DNA of 64,000 bases, taken from contig CP138355.1 of assembly GCA_033584155.1 (NCBI GenBank), forward strand, positions 3,853,826-3,917,825, in the 5' to 3' direction. The translations under genes and the position numbers were made by a program. This stretch comes from Candidatus Electrothrix scaldis (lineage in GTDB: Bacteria > Desulfobacterota > Desulfobulbia > Desulfobulbales > Desulfobulbaceae). The notes under the pieces are model-generated. The model made no database searches. It was not told the origin of the DNA and saw nothing but the letters and a program-made list of their open reading frames with translations. Shown in pieces: positions 15,287-25,626 of this stretch (positions are counted from its first letter, which is position 1; each line of letters opens with the position of its first letter).

Positions 15287-16030
15287 TCATCCTTTTTCCT
15301 TGTATTTGCTCAGCACCTTTATCCCCTGCTCGGCACCTGATTTGGTCAGGAATAATTCCGGCAAGCGATCAAGCTGTTCCTGCCCTGGTGGATTCTCCTG
15401 ATAATGTTCTATCTTATTCACAATCAGGTCTGCATCGTACAGCACCTTAAAATTCGCTGTTTCCTCAGCGCGTGGTGCATGATGATGAGCGATGATATCG
15501 CAGACCTCATCCACCAGCTCCGGCTTTGCCTTGAGCTGGGTGAGGATTTCCTGGGCAACCGGTGGCCCCTCACTATGCTGGTAGCGTGCTGCTGAGGAGT
15601 TGAATTTCCGTTCCGCCTCTCGAATCCCGATATCATGCAGATAGGCCGCAGCCATGATCACCATCATATCACAGCCATCTTCTGTCTTGGCAATAATCTC
15701 AGCCTGCTCAGCAACGGCCTCAGCGTGGTGAATGCGTCGGACATCCTCACCGAAATACTTGCGCATGGCTATGGCAATCCTGTCCTTGAACAGATCCCCC
15801 TGGGCCTGAACCAACTCCGGCGGCAGGGCGCCGAGGCATTGCTCAGCATGGGGGCAATAGGAAGCGCAGCCGAAATCAATCTTGGGGTTCAGCATCCTGT
15901 GCCCGCAGTTCCGACAGGTCTGCTGGCTGTCATCCTTGAAAAACTCCACGGCCAGACCGCATTTCGGGCAGTTGCTCTCAAATACATCCTCGCCGCTCCA
16001 ATAACGGCTATCTTGTCCTGGACATTGCAT
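15287..16030 (-). CDS. HD-domain phosphohydrolase with zinc ribbon
   Basis: 247 residues. N-terminal zinc ribbon CPKC-x14-CRNC (about 21-42) and a further CASYCPHAEQC cysteine group, then an HD domain: HHAEAVAEQA, YLHDIGI (the HD pair) and HHHAP with a later DADL, the metal-binding residues of this superfamily. It may hydrolyse nucleotide or phosphate esters. Placed between the siroheme reductase and the ferredoxin gene on the same strand; the fusion of a cysteine-rich front and an HD domain is common in anaerobic deltaproteobacteria. The substrate is unknown. Confidence 0.8.
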   Translation of the reverse strand: MQCPGQDSRYWSGEDVFESNCPKCGLAVEFFKDDSQQTCRNCGHRMLNPKIDFGCASYCPHAEQCLGALPPELVQAQGDLFKDRIAIAMRKYFGEDVRRIHHAEAVAEQAEIIAKTEDGCDMMVIMAAAYLHDIGIREAERKFNSSAARYQHSEGPPVAQEILTQLKAKPELVDEVCDIIAHHHAPRAEETANFKVLYDADLIVNKIEHYQENPPGQEQLDRLPELFLTKSGAEQGIKVLSKYKEKG

Positions 16031-16143
16031 CTGCGCCTCCTCTGCTTTTATATAAAAGTACCGGGAGCCTCCTTGGACTTCCCCATCAACTTTTACGTTT
16101 TGTTATCCCTCCCCACGGGGGAGGGATGGAAGTTTATTTACAC

Positions 16144-16773
16144 CTATCTCAGCACGTTTTTCTTCACCTCTTCGATGCCGAAGCGCTCGACAAAACGGGC
16201 TGTCCTGGTCTTGGGCTTTGCCGTGACCATATAAAAATTCAGGGTTTTCCGTACCAACTCAAGGGCCTCATCATCACTCAGGCCATCTGCGATCTGATCA
16301 CCGATGCGAGGTTTCCCTGCTGCATTGCCGCCAAAGCTCAGGCGCCATCCCTTTTTCTCGGCAGTCAAACCAATATCACGCATCCAGGATTCGCAACAGC
16401 AGCGCACACAACCGGAAATACCGACCTTTACCTTGGCAGGTAAGGGGCCATCCAGTTCAAGATCCATCAAGGCCTTGGTGAGATGTTCTGTTTCACCGGT
16501 GCCGCAATTGCACCAGGTCTTTCCCGGACAGGCCTGGACATAGTTCACCCGGCTTCTGGCATGGGGCGGAGTGGGCGGAACCTTGAGTTCCTGCTTCAAG
16601 GCATCCATTTTCTCCGGTGCAAGTCCTTTGAAAAAAAGGCGTTGACCACCGGTTACCTTGACCATCGGAACTTCATATCGCTGGGCAAGCTCAGTGACCC
16701 GTTCCAGGTCTTGCAAGGTCATTACTCCGGCGTTGATTCCGGGCATCGGGCAAAATGTTTTATGATTTTTCAT
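16144..16773 (-). CDS. small siroheme sulfite/nitrite reductase-type protein
   Basis: 209 residues, like the ~23-kDa assimilatory-type sulfite reductase of Desulfovibrio. A ferredoxin-like half (about 15-70, PMVKVTGGQRLFFKG) precedes the siroheme-[4Fe-4S] half with CPGKTWC (C-x5-C) and GCVRCCCES (C-x3-C), which bind the coupled cofactor. Reaction in the family: six-electron reduction of sulfite or nitrite; which one is used here cannot be decided. The ferredoxin gene of the same putative operon could supply electrons. It is transcribed in the same direction as hcp. Confidence 0.88.
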   Translation of the reverse strand: MKNHKTFCPMPGINAGVMTLQDLERVTELAQRYEVPMVKVTGGQRLFFKGLAPEKMDALKQELKVPPTPPHARSRVNYVQACPGKTWCNCGTGETEHLTKALMDLELDGPLPAKVKVGISGCVRCCCESWMRDIGLTAEKKGWRLSFGGNAAGKPRIGDQIADGLSDDEALELVRKTLNFYMVTAKPKTRTARFVERFGIEEVKKNVLR

Positions 16774-16795
16774 ACTTTCTATAACTATTTAAATT

Positions 16796-17173
16796 TTACC
16801 AAATAATAATTAGTCGCTTTGATAAATCCCATTCATTTCCTGCCGGTCCTGATAGATTAACAGAAACCTTTTCCTTGGGGATATTAGCTGAGTTTGCGGG
16901 ACACTCTATAAATAAAATTGCACTATCTTGATAAACTCCCGCAAAATTAAGATTCAGCCAATGATAACCTTTTGCTAATAGTTCACTAAACCTTTCTTCA
17001 TATTGTTCAATGCTCATCAACGAATTTCGCGATATTTCCCATAATCTTTTTTCGTTGCAAAGAGGCTGCAAGGAGTCGTCAACGATTCTCACGTCAGACC
17101 AACTGGCGGGACAACCTTCTAGGGTAGACACCCAAGTAATCAATCTTTGGACATGGAACTCTAAATCGCTCAC
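16796..17173 (-). CDS. hypothetical protein, 125 aa
   Basis: MSDLEFHVQRLITWVSTLEG start, acidic to neutral, no signal peptide or membrane segment, ending in the hydrophobic KRLIIIW. A central GYHWLNLNFAGVYQDSAILF strand-rich stretch suggests a small alpha/beta protein of immunity-protein size, but no family was recognised. It ends only 22 nt before the siroheme reductase gene begins on the same strand. Base composition is more AT-rich than its neighbours, a possible sign of transfer. Confidence 0.55.
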   Translation of the reverse strand: MSDLEFHVQRLITWVSTLEGCPASWSDVRIVDDSLQPLCNEKRLWEISRNSLMSIEQYEERFSELLAKGYHWLNLNFAGVYQDSAILFIECPANSANIPKEKVSVNLSGPAGNEWDLSKRLIIIW

Positions 17174-17209
17174 AATTGAAAGTCCTGATCTCCAGTATTA
17201 ACGCTAGTG

Positions 17210-17351
17210 CCCAAGCTCCGCTTGGGTACTGAAATCGTGAAGCTCCGCTTCGTATGTAAAGCAGAGCTTCAGGGGCAGGAGAATTCCCAAGCAGGAGCTT
17301 GGGAACCAGTAAAAACGCCATAAGGGCGGACACCCAGGTCGCGCCCCTACG
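17210..17351. repeat. cluster of short palindromes
   Basis: Three hairpin-forming palindromes lie in a row: CCCAAGC-TCC-GCTTGGG (17210-17226), GAAGC-TCC-GCTTC (17239-17251) and TTCCCAAGC-AGGA-GCTTGGGAA (17284-17305), then AAGGGCGGACACCCAGGTCG to CCCCTACG (17322-17351), which resembles the right arm of the repeat at 1808-1871. These look like remnants of dispersed REP-like elements downstream of hcp and could also end transcription. Confidence 0.6.
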
Positions 17352-17360
17352 AGGTAAATC

Positions 17361-18992
17361 TCAACCCAAAATCGCCTTCAAATCCTCTTCCGGTGTTGCA
17401 GCAACCGGCTTAATATCGAAGGTCGCAACCAAGAACTGAAGAATTGCCGGGCTGATAAAGGCAGGCAAGGAGGGTCCGAGACGGATATCCTTAATGCCGA
17501 GATAGAGCAGGGTCAGCAGGATAGCTGCTGCTTTTTGCTCGTACCAGGAGATAATCATGGACAGCGGCAGATCATTCACCTCGCACTCAAAGGCTCCGGC
17601 CAAGGCCACTGCGATCTGGATGGCGGAATAGGCATCATTACACTGGCCGATATCCAACAGGCGCGGAATACCACCGATGTCCCCCAAGTCCTTATCAAAG
17701 AAGCGGAACTTACCACAGGCCAGGGTCAGCACCATGCAATCCTCAGGTACCTGCTCAACAAATTGGGTGAAGTAATCACGTCCCGGTTTGGCACCGTCAC
17801 AACCGCCCACCAGGAAGAAATGACGGATGTCTTTATTCTTCACAGCCTCAATGACCTTATCAGCAACACCGAGCACTGTATTACGGCCAAAACCGACCAT
17901 CACCGAACCCTTATCCTCATCATCCTGCCAGCCGTCCATAGCCAGGGCTTTGTCGATGACAGCGCTGAAATCCTTCTCCGCAATATGCGTCACACCGGGC
18001 CAGCCGACCAAACCCGTGGTGAAGATGCGGTCTTTATAATCTTCATTGGGCTTCTGGATGCAGTTGGTGGTAAAGAGGACCGGCCCAGGGAAATTCGGAA
18101 ACTCCTTATGCTGATTTTGCCAGGCAGTACCGAAATGGCCATAAAAATGCTCATATTTTTTCAGCTCCGGATAGCCGTGACAGGGCAGCATCTCACCATG
18201 AGTATAAACATCAATGCCCTTGCCCTCGGTCTGCTTCAGGAGCAATTCCAGGTCATGGAGGTCATGACCGGTGATCAGGATGCATTTATTCTTGCGATGT
18301 CCCAGCGGAACTGAAGTGGGCACCGGATGACCGTAGGTACCGGTATTGCCTGCATCGAGCAATTCCATTGCCCGGAGGTTGATCTCACCAGCCTTCATGG
18401 CAACAGGCACGCAGTCGGGAATGGTCAGGCCCTCAGCCAGCAGAGCGGACAGGCCCTCGTACATGAATCCGGCAATAGCAGGGTCATTCTGGCCCAGAAT
18501 AGAGGCATGGTCGGTGTAGGCAGCAATACCTTTGAGCCCGTAAAGCAGGGTCTGTTTCAAGGAGCGAATATTTTCATCACTATCCAGGTTGGGGATGAAT
18601 TGTAACTCAGCGCCCTGCTGTGCCAAACCTACCACGGAATCCGCCGGAACAAAAGAAGCTGCCGGATGGGCAAAATCCACTGTGCCACCAGCCTCAGCAA
18701 TTTGTGTTTTCAGGGATTCACGCAGCTCAACCACCTTATTAATCAGAACAACAAAGCGCTCCGGGTCAAAATTGACATTGGTCAGGGTAGAAAAAACCGC
18801 TTCCATTGTGAAACGGTCAATGGCCTCGTCAACAATCCCCTTTTGCCGCGCCTCGTTGGCAAAGAGTGACATACCGCAGAGGGCGTAGATCAATACATCC
18901 TCGATATCTGCAATGTCTTCTTTTTTACCGCATACGCCCACAGTGGTACAGGCGATTCCCCTGGCTGTCTGCTCACATTGATTGCAATACAT
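17361..18992 (-). CDS. hcp: hydroxylamine reductase / hybrid cluster protein
   Basis: 543 residues, class I type. N-terminal cysteines Cys3-x2-Cys6-x8-Cys15-x5-Cys21 match the C-x2-C-x7/8-C-x5-C pattern of anaerobe Hcp, which holds a [4Fe-4S] cluster. The hybrid-cluster region is intact, with HGEMLPCHGYPEL, TTNCIQKP and GGCDGAKPGRDYF. Hcp reduces NO (and hydroxylamine in vitro) and protects anaerobes against nitrosative stress. It is monocistronic, and has an Fnr-like box exactly 41.5 nt upstream of a predicted start point, so it is probably activated by the Crp/Fnr regulator encoded at 19672. Confidence 0.95.
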   Translation of the reverse strand: MYCNQCEQTARGIACTTVGVCGKKEDIADIEDVLIYALCGMSLFANEARQKGIVDEAIDRFTMEAVFSTLTNVNFDPERFVVLINKVVELRESLKTQIAEAGGTVDFAHPAASFVPADSVVGLAQQGAELQFIPNLDSDENIRSLKQTLLYGLKGIAAYTDHASILGQNDPAIAGFMYEGLSALLAEGLTIPDCVPVAMKAGEINLRAMELLDAGNTGTYGHPVPTSVPLGHRKNKCILITGHDLHDLELLLKQTEGKGIDVYTHGEMLPCHGYPELKKYEHFYGHFGTAWQNQHKEFPNFPGPVLFTTNCIQKPNEDYKDRIFTTGLVGWPGVTHIAEKDFSAVIDKALAMDGWQDDEDKGSVMVGFGRNTVLGVADKVIEAVKNKDIRHFFLVGGCDGAKPGRDYFTQFVEQVPEDCMVLTLACGKFRFFDKDLGDIGGIPRLLDIGQCNDAYSAIQIAVALAGAFECEVNDLPLSMIISWYEQKAAAILLTLLYLGIKDIRLGPSLPAFISPAILQFLVATFDIKPVAATPEEDLKAILG

Positions 18993-19064
18993 AATTATTC
19001 TCCCTGGTAAAAGTTATGCTGCATGTATGTATAATTCACACATTTTTTTCATCATTATGAGGGA

Positions 19065-19106
19065 ACTATACAGTGAATGTTTTTTGTATACCTTGATCTG
19101 GGTCAA
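19065..19106 (-). promoter_or_regulatory. Crp/Fnr-type operator and -10 box of hcp
   Basis: TTGATCTGGGTCAA (19093-19106) is a near-perfect Fnr/HcpR-type palindrome (minus strand TTGACCCAGATCAA). A -10 hexamer TATAGT lies at 19070-19065 on the minus strand; counting from it, the predicted +1 is about 19058 and the box centre falls at -41.5, the canonical class II activator position. No good -35 is visible, as expected for an activated promoter. Confidence 0.65.
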
Positions 19107-19237
19107 AAAAAAAAGAAAATAAGACGAAAAAATTCCTTTTTTTGACGAGTCATGCCCTCACAGCTACCAAACAAAACACGCTATGATTAAAAGAAGTTGG
19201 AGGAGTCAATATTCTCTTAACAGCAGGAGAGACTCTT

Positions 19238-19492
19238 ATGGATATACAACGACAAAAAAAACAGGCCAAGGTATGGAAGAAAGAGTTCATAGAAACCTTT
19301 GGGTTAACACCTGGAGGGGTATCAAAACAGACAGGCGTTCCTCTGCCGGAACTCGGTAAGATCCTCAAAGAGGTTGCCCGAAAAATGCATGTTTCGCCCC
19401 ATGCAGTGCTGAATCAGGTGAGACAGCTTCAAATGTCCGACAGCTTTCTTCTCAATATCATCGTGAAATATAATAAGCGCAAAAAAGAGTGA
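19238..19492 (+). CDS. hypothetical protein, 84 aa
   Basis: Small basic protein (many Lys/Arg) beginning MDIQRQKKQAKVWKKEF with mostly helical propensity; GVSKQTGVPLPELGKILKEV could be a helix-turn-helix-like segment, so DNA or RNA binding is conceivable. An AGGAG-like site (CAGGAGAGACTCTTATG) precedes the start. It sits between hcp and the Crp/Fnr regulator. No family recognised. Confidence 0.6.
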   Translation: MDIQRQKKQAKVWKKEFIETFGLTPGGVSKQTGVPLPELGKILKEVARKMHVSPHAVLNQVRQLQMSDSFLLNIIVKYNKRKKE

Positions 19493-19567
19493 GAGCACAT
19501 AGCAGGAATGCATACTTCCTCAAAACAAGTCATTACCGTTTGATTCGTACGGACTTACTCTTACCGG

Positions 19568-19596
19568 TTGACAGAAGGTGTGGGGTCCGTGATAAT
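19568..19596 (+). promoter_or_regulatory. sigma-70 type promoter of the Crp/Fnr regulator
   Basis: Consensus -35 TTGACA (19568-19573), a 17-nt spacer and -10 GATAAT (19591-19596), about 75 nt before the regulator's start codon. An inverted repeat GGTCCG...CGGACC (19585-19590 and about 19608-19613) overlaps the -10, a possible operator. Confidence 0.65.
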
Positions 19597-19671
19597 ACTT
19601 TTTCTTCGCGGACCAAGAGATTTTCGCAAGATCACTCGTAATATAACCATTTCATACCTGGAGAGCTGCCT

Positions 19672-20337
19672 GTGCTGAATAAAATACAACTCCTTTCCCA
19701 ATCAGTCCTTTTTAAAGGGCTTGCCCCTCCCCTGCTTCAGCAGATTGCCGATTCAGCATCTATAAAAAAATTCCAGCGCGGTGAAACAATCTTCTTTGAA
19801 GGAACAGAGGCAACTGGCTTCTATATGGTGGGCCAGGGTCGGGTGAAAATTTTTAAAATGTCTCTGGATGGAAAAGAACAGATCCTTCATATCTTCGGGC
19901 CTGGAGAGCCCTTTGGTGAGGTACCGGTTTTTCATGGCAACCCATATCCGGCCAATGCTGTTGCTTTAGAATCCTCCAGCATGCTCTTCTTTCCCCGCCG
20001 AAAATTCATTGACCTGATCAACAGCACCCCCTCGCTGGCCCTGTCCATGCTCGCGGTTTTATCTATGCGCCTGCGCCGTTTTGCGGCCCAGATCGAAAGC
20101 CTCTCCCTGAAAGAGGTTCCTGCCCGATTAGCAGCACACCTGATCTATTTAACTGAGGAACAAAAGAACACCAAAGCGGTAACCCTTGATATTCCTAAGG
20201 GACAGTTGGCAAGCCTTCTGGGCACCAGCCCAGAGACCCTGTCCAGAATCTTTGCCAAAATGACAAAAGAAGGGCTGATCAAGGTCAGTGGAAAAGAAAT
20301 AGAGATACGCCGTTATAACAAACTATTGGAGAGATAG
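19672..20337 (+). CDS. Crp/Fnr family transcription regulator (HcpR-like)
   Basis: 221 residues from a GTG start with GGAGAG before it. N-terminal cyclic-nucleotide-binding-like fold (LFKGLAPPLLQQIA, GRVKIFKMSLDGKEQILH, GPGEPFGEVPVFHG), a dimer helix, then a C-terminal winged helix with GQLASLLGTSPETLSRIFAKM as the DNA-reading helix-turn-helix. No N-terminal iron-sulfur cysteines, so it is not classical Fnr; it fits the heme-sensing HcpR/Dnr type. Its neighbour hcp carries a matching palindrome, so control of hcp in response to NO or nitrite is likely. Confidence 0.85.
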   Translation: MLNKIQLLSQSVLFKGLAPPLLQQIADSASIKKFQRGETIFFEGTEATGFYMVGQGRVKIFKMSLDGKEQILHIFGPGEPFGEVPVFHGNPYPANAVALESSSMLFFPRRKFIDLINSTPSLALSMLAVLSMRLRRFAAQIESLSLKEVPARLAAHLIYLTEEQKNTKAVTLDIPKGQLASLLGTSPETLSRIFAKMTKEGLIKVSGKEIEIRRYNKLLER

Positions 20338-20474
20338 AGGACGCTTGGCTCACCAACCCCTGTTCTATCAGCACCAATCTGGAACCCCATTGATACGGAA
20401 TCTATTCTGAAAAGCCCGGATAGCAAAAGAGAGGACTTTAAGAAAAACATAAAAAACAAGTAAGAACAAATTCC

Positions 20475-20513
20475 TAAAAAAAAATGACCGGCATCACATG
20501 AATGACCGGTCAT
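20475..20513 (-). terminator. rubredoxin terminator
   Basis: ATGACCGG...CCGGTCAT (20484-20491 and 20506-20513) forms an 8-bp stem, and on the minus strand it is followed by a run of nine T. It lies just beyond the rubredoxin stop. Confidence 0.7.
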
Positions 20514-20535
20514 ACCATAAAATTCTTTTCCCCGC

Positions 20536-20694
20536 TTAGTCAGCTTCGAAAAAGAATTCTTTTTCCGCCTGACATTTAGGACAAACCCAATCATCTGGCA
20601 GATCTTCAAAGGCGGTTCCTGCGTCAATTCCATTATCAGGATCACCCTCTTCTGGATCATAAATATAACCACAGGGGCACTCATACTTTTGCAT
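20536..20694 (-). CDS. rubredoxin
   Basis: 52-residue mononuclear iron electron carrier, [18 protein letters not shown] onward. The second iron motif is normal (CPKC, Cys38/Cys41), the DWVCPKC and [11 protein letters not shown] signatures are intact. The first motif reads CPCG (C-x-C) rather than the usual C-x2-C; other sequence here looks clean. GGAGGAATG precedes the start. It lies alone downstream of the regulator, transcribed in the opposite direction, and likely donates electrons in oxygen or NO defence. Confidence 0.9.
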   Translation of the reverse strand: MQKYECPCGYIYDPEEGDPDNGIDAGTAFEDLPDDWVCPKCQAEKEFFFEAD

Positions 20695-20918
20695 CGTCCA
20701 TTCCTCCTCTTCTCTTAAAAGAAAATAAAAAATATAGTTTCATTAACCTGTTGGACTACAGAACACAGTTTCCTCACATTGAGCAAGTGAGAACAAAAAG
20801 AGTATAATTAACCTAATACTATTAAGCAAGAAAAAGCCGTTGTTTTCCCCAACAACACAGCCCAGCTTCTGCCCCTTGTTTTCAGCGGATAATTTATCCG
20901 AACCCGCTTTTTTTCCTC

Positions 20919-20948
20919 TTGACAAAAGGCGCCGCCATGTAGTTTAAT
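20919..20948 (+). promoter_or_regulatory. likely promoter of rplU
   Basis: TTGACA (20919-20924), an 18-nt spacer and TTTAAT (20943-20948), about 65 nt before the rplU start. A perfect 7-bp palindrome CGGATAA-T-TTATCCG lies just upstream (about 20886-20900). Confidence 0.5.
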
Positions 20949-21012
20949 TGTATTTTTAATTATAAAATAATACTGATAGCATTTATCATTGTTCATATAC
21001 GGAGGAAGGAAT

Positions 21013-21321
21013 ATGTATGCCATAGTACGTACCGGCGGAAAACAGTATCAGGTTGCGACCGGCGACACTTTGCGGGTAGAAAAATTAAAAGGTGAAGTCG
21101 GTGATACCGTAGAACTCTCTGATGTTCTGCTGGTCGCTGATGGTGATAACGTTCGGGTTGGAACACCTGCGGTTGAAGGTGCAAAAGTTGTCGCCAAGAT
21201 CGTTGAGCAGGGCAAAGCCAAGAAAGTTCTCGTCTTCAAGAAAAAGAGACGGCAGGGATACCGCGTTCTGCGCGGACATCGTCAGGTCTTCACTGCCCTG
21301 AGCATTCAGGAGATCATGTAA
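21013..21321 (+). CDS. rplU: 50S ribosomal protein L21
   Basis: 102-residue large-subunit protein that binds 23S rRNA. The family pattern MYAIVRTGGKQYQV at the start, VELSDVLLV in the middle and KKRRQGYRVLRGHRQ near the end is complete. The start is fixed by GGAGGAAGGA directly upstream, so the eight extra in-frame codons before it are not used. First gene of the standard rplU-rpmA-obgE block. Confidence 0.97.
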   Translation: MYAIVRTGGKQYQVATGDTLRVEKLKGEVGDTVELSDVLLVADGDNVRVGTPAVEGAKVVAKIVEQGKAKKVLVFKKKRRQGYRVLRGHRQVFTALSIQEIM

Positions 21322-21475
21322 GATATCATACGATATCTTCAGCATGCATCCTGATCCATTTTTTATTTATTGTATTTGAAAGTATGGCTTGGTTCCCTGG
21401 AGCCGGTCGATCAACTTTTATGTTTTGTTGTCTTGGTCCGGCGGGCCGGGATAAAAGCTTCTTTGGAGAGAACTC

Positions 21476-21733
21476 ATGGCTCATAAAAAGGCAGGCGGTA
21501 GTTCAAGGAATGGCCGCGATAGTGCAGGGCAGCGACGTGGAGTAAAACGCTTTGGCGGTCAAATCGTAACAGCGGGCAGCATCTTGGTTCGCCAGCTCGG
21601 CACCAAAATCCATCCGGGAACCAATGTTGGCTGCGGGCGTGACTACACCCTGTTCGCCAAGGTTGACGGCGTAGTAACTTTTGAAGACTTCGGTAAAAAC
21701 CGCAAGCGGGTGTCTGTTTATCCTGAGGCCTAA
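21476..21733 (+). CDS. rpmA: 50S ribosomal protein L27
   Basis: 85 residues beginning [20 protein letters not shown], the N-terminal arm that reaches the peptidyl transferase centre. The rest ([39 protein letters not shown]) matches the family throughout. The 154-nt gap after rplU is longer than usual and carries no other frame. A strong terminator follows at 21795-21829. Confidence 0.97.
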   Translation: MAHKKAGGSSRNGRDSAGQRRGVKRFGGQIVTAGSILVRQLGTKIHPGTNVGCGRDYTLFAKVDGVVTFEDFGKNRKRVSVYPEA

Positions 21734-21794
21734 TTGCCCGGACAACAACACCACAAAAGGATGGCTGAGTTTAATTCAGCAACCTGGGAATATG

Positions 21795-21829
21795 CTCGAC
21801 ATCATTTTGTGGTGTCGAGTTTTTTTTTT
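21795..21829 (+). terminator. rplU-rpmA terminator
   Basis: CTCGACATCA / TGGTGTCGAG stem of 10 bp (one G-U) with a 5-nt loop, followed by ten T. A strong rho-independent terminator placed between rpmA and obgE. Confidence 0.85.
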
Positions 21830-21889
21830 GCGGAAACAAAGCATTCGTTGAGCAAAATACACATTTAACCCGGCGCAAGCATAGGGTGA

Positions 21890-24153
<2,264 letters not shown>

Positions 24154-24169
24154 CCGTTCGAGGAATTAT

Positions 24170-24691
24170 ATGGAACTGCAATGGGATCATAAAAAGTACA
24201 CCACAGGCTTTGCGCATATTGACCAACAGCATAAAGAACTGTTTGAAGGGGTTAACGGTTTAATACATTTTCTCAAGCTCTCATCTGTTACTCAGGACGA
24301 TAGAAACAAGGCAAAAGTCAGTGAGATGCTGGATTTTCTCGCTGATTATGCGCAAAAACATTTTCAGGACGAAGAAAAGGTCTTTGAAAAATATGATCAT
24401 CCCATGAAAGAAGCAAATAAGGAAGCACATCAGCTCTTTCTTGAAAAATATGGTCATTATCAGGAAAAACTAGAGGAAAAGCTGCAGGAAGAGCGCCTTA
24501 CCCGTGGGGTACTGATCCAGATACATATCTTTCTCCAGTCCTGGTTGGTTAATCATATCCTTAAGGTAGACACTTCCTTACGCGACTGTGCGGACAAAGC
24601 GGCTGAGGAAAAAGAGGAAATTCGGGAGCAGGAAGAAACAAAAAACAGAGGTGTCTTCTCCCGCTTTTTTGCTCTGCTGACAGGCAAATAA
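24170..24691 (+). CDS. bacteriohemerythrin-like protein
   Basis: 173 residues. The hemerythrin pattern is clear: W-DHKKYTTGFAHIDQQHKEL at the start (His from IDQQH), KHFQDEEKVFEKYDHP, HQLFLEKYGHY and HIFLQSWLVNHILKVD, giving the seven di-iron ligands of the four-helix bundle. Such proteins bind or sense oxygen, or deliver it in anaerobes and microaerophiles. A charged EEKEEIREQEETKN tail follows the bundle. It lies 16 nt after proB, perhaps by chance of compaction. Confidence 0.9.
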   Translation: MELQWDHKKYTTGFAHIDQQHKELFEGVNGLIHFLKLSSVTQDDRNKAKVSEMLDFLADYAQKHFQDEEKVFEKYDHPMKEANKEAHQLFLEKYGHYQEKLEEKLQEERLTRGVLIQIHIFLQSWLVNHILKVDTSLRDCADKAAEEKEEIREQEETKNRGVFSRFFALLTGK

Positions 24692-24765
24692 GATAATCCT
24701 TCTTCATATCCTGTACCGCATGACATTTTGTTCAGTAAAATGAGCAGAATTCCGTACGCACCAAG

Positions 24766-25623
24766 CTACTCGTGCGAAGCGCTTGGAGCAAGTATTGTGG
24801 ACAAAGAGGCTGTTTCCTTCACAACAAACCCTGATCTTTCCGCCAATTGATGGAGCGCGGTGATTCGTTGCACCGCCGCAGGGTGGCTGGAGAAATATCT
24901 TCCAAGCCCGCCTCTCTGCTCTCCGTCTTCCTCCTGCATGGCTTCAAAAAACTCACTTGCCCCGCCCACATGACCATACAAGCAATGGAGACTCTCCAGG
25001 GCCAGCCTATCCGCCAAGGTCTCCCGACCCTGGGAATACTGGGCCTGACCGACACCCAAGGCCGGAGCAATAAGCTTGGTGATATCTGAACCGGCCCCAG
25101 TCAGCAAGGCAGAAAGGGCTGTCATCACCAAGCCTCTTCCCATCCCCTGTAGATGATCTCTGTTTTTGAAATGTGCCATCTCATGAGCAAGGACAAAGAC
25201 AAGCCCATTTTCCGAGTGAACCTTTTTCAGTAGCCCTTCCAGGACGATAATCCGTCCGCCAGGAAAGGCAAAGGCATTGGCCTGCTGTGACTGGGCCATA
25301 TTGACTTGCAAGGGATAGCCCACATCATGACATCGCCCCAGCTCATCCACGAGTCGTTGCAGCTCTACCCGCCGAGGATCGTCTTCTTGTTGCTTAAAAA
25401 TCGCAGCCCCGGAGACCTGCATTGAGGAAAAAATAACAGCTTCCATTTGTGGAGAAATAAAACCGGCTGCCCAGTCAACGAACAAGCCCAGACTCCAAAC
25501 AGCGAGCAGCAGAAAAGCTGTTACCCCCGAGAGGAGAATAACAAATTCCTTGAGCGGATGATCATGGGAGACATTATCGTTTACTTCCGGCAGGCCAGGC
25601 CGATATTCCGGGCAAGACTGCAT
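24766..25623 (-). CDS. M48 family metallopeptidase
   Basis: 285 residues with one N-terminal membrane segment (about 25-50), then a periplasmic-type M48 protease: the zinc site LAHEMAHFKNRDH (HExxH) and a downstream RETLADRLALESL that supplies the Glu third ligand. It resembles M48C/BepA-like proteins without the TPR half. Probable role in periplasmic quality control. Same strand as the two YbjQ genes; gap to the next start is 3 nt, so an operon is likely. Confidence 0.85.
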   Translation of the reverse strand: MQSCPEYRPGLPEVNDNVSHDHPLKEFVILLSGVTAFLLLAVWSLGLFVDWAAGFISPQMEAVIFSSMQVSGAAIFKQQEDDPRRVELQRLVDELGRCHDVGYPLQVNMAQSQQANAFAFPGGRIIVLEGLLKKVHSENGLVFVLAHEMAHFKNRDHLQGMGRGLVMTALSALLTGAGSDITKLIAPALGVGQAQYSQGRETLADRLALESLHCLYGHVGGASEFFEAMQEEDGEQRGGLGRYFSSHPAAVQRITALHQLAERSGFVVKETASLSTILAPSASHE

Positions 25624-25626
25624 GAA

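Noticed and set aside
17094-17333. 79-aa frame across the palindrome cluster
   Set aside because: Made of repeat sequence; no coding evidence.
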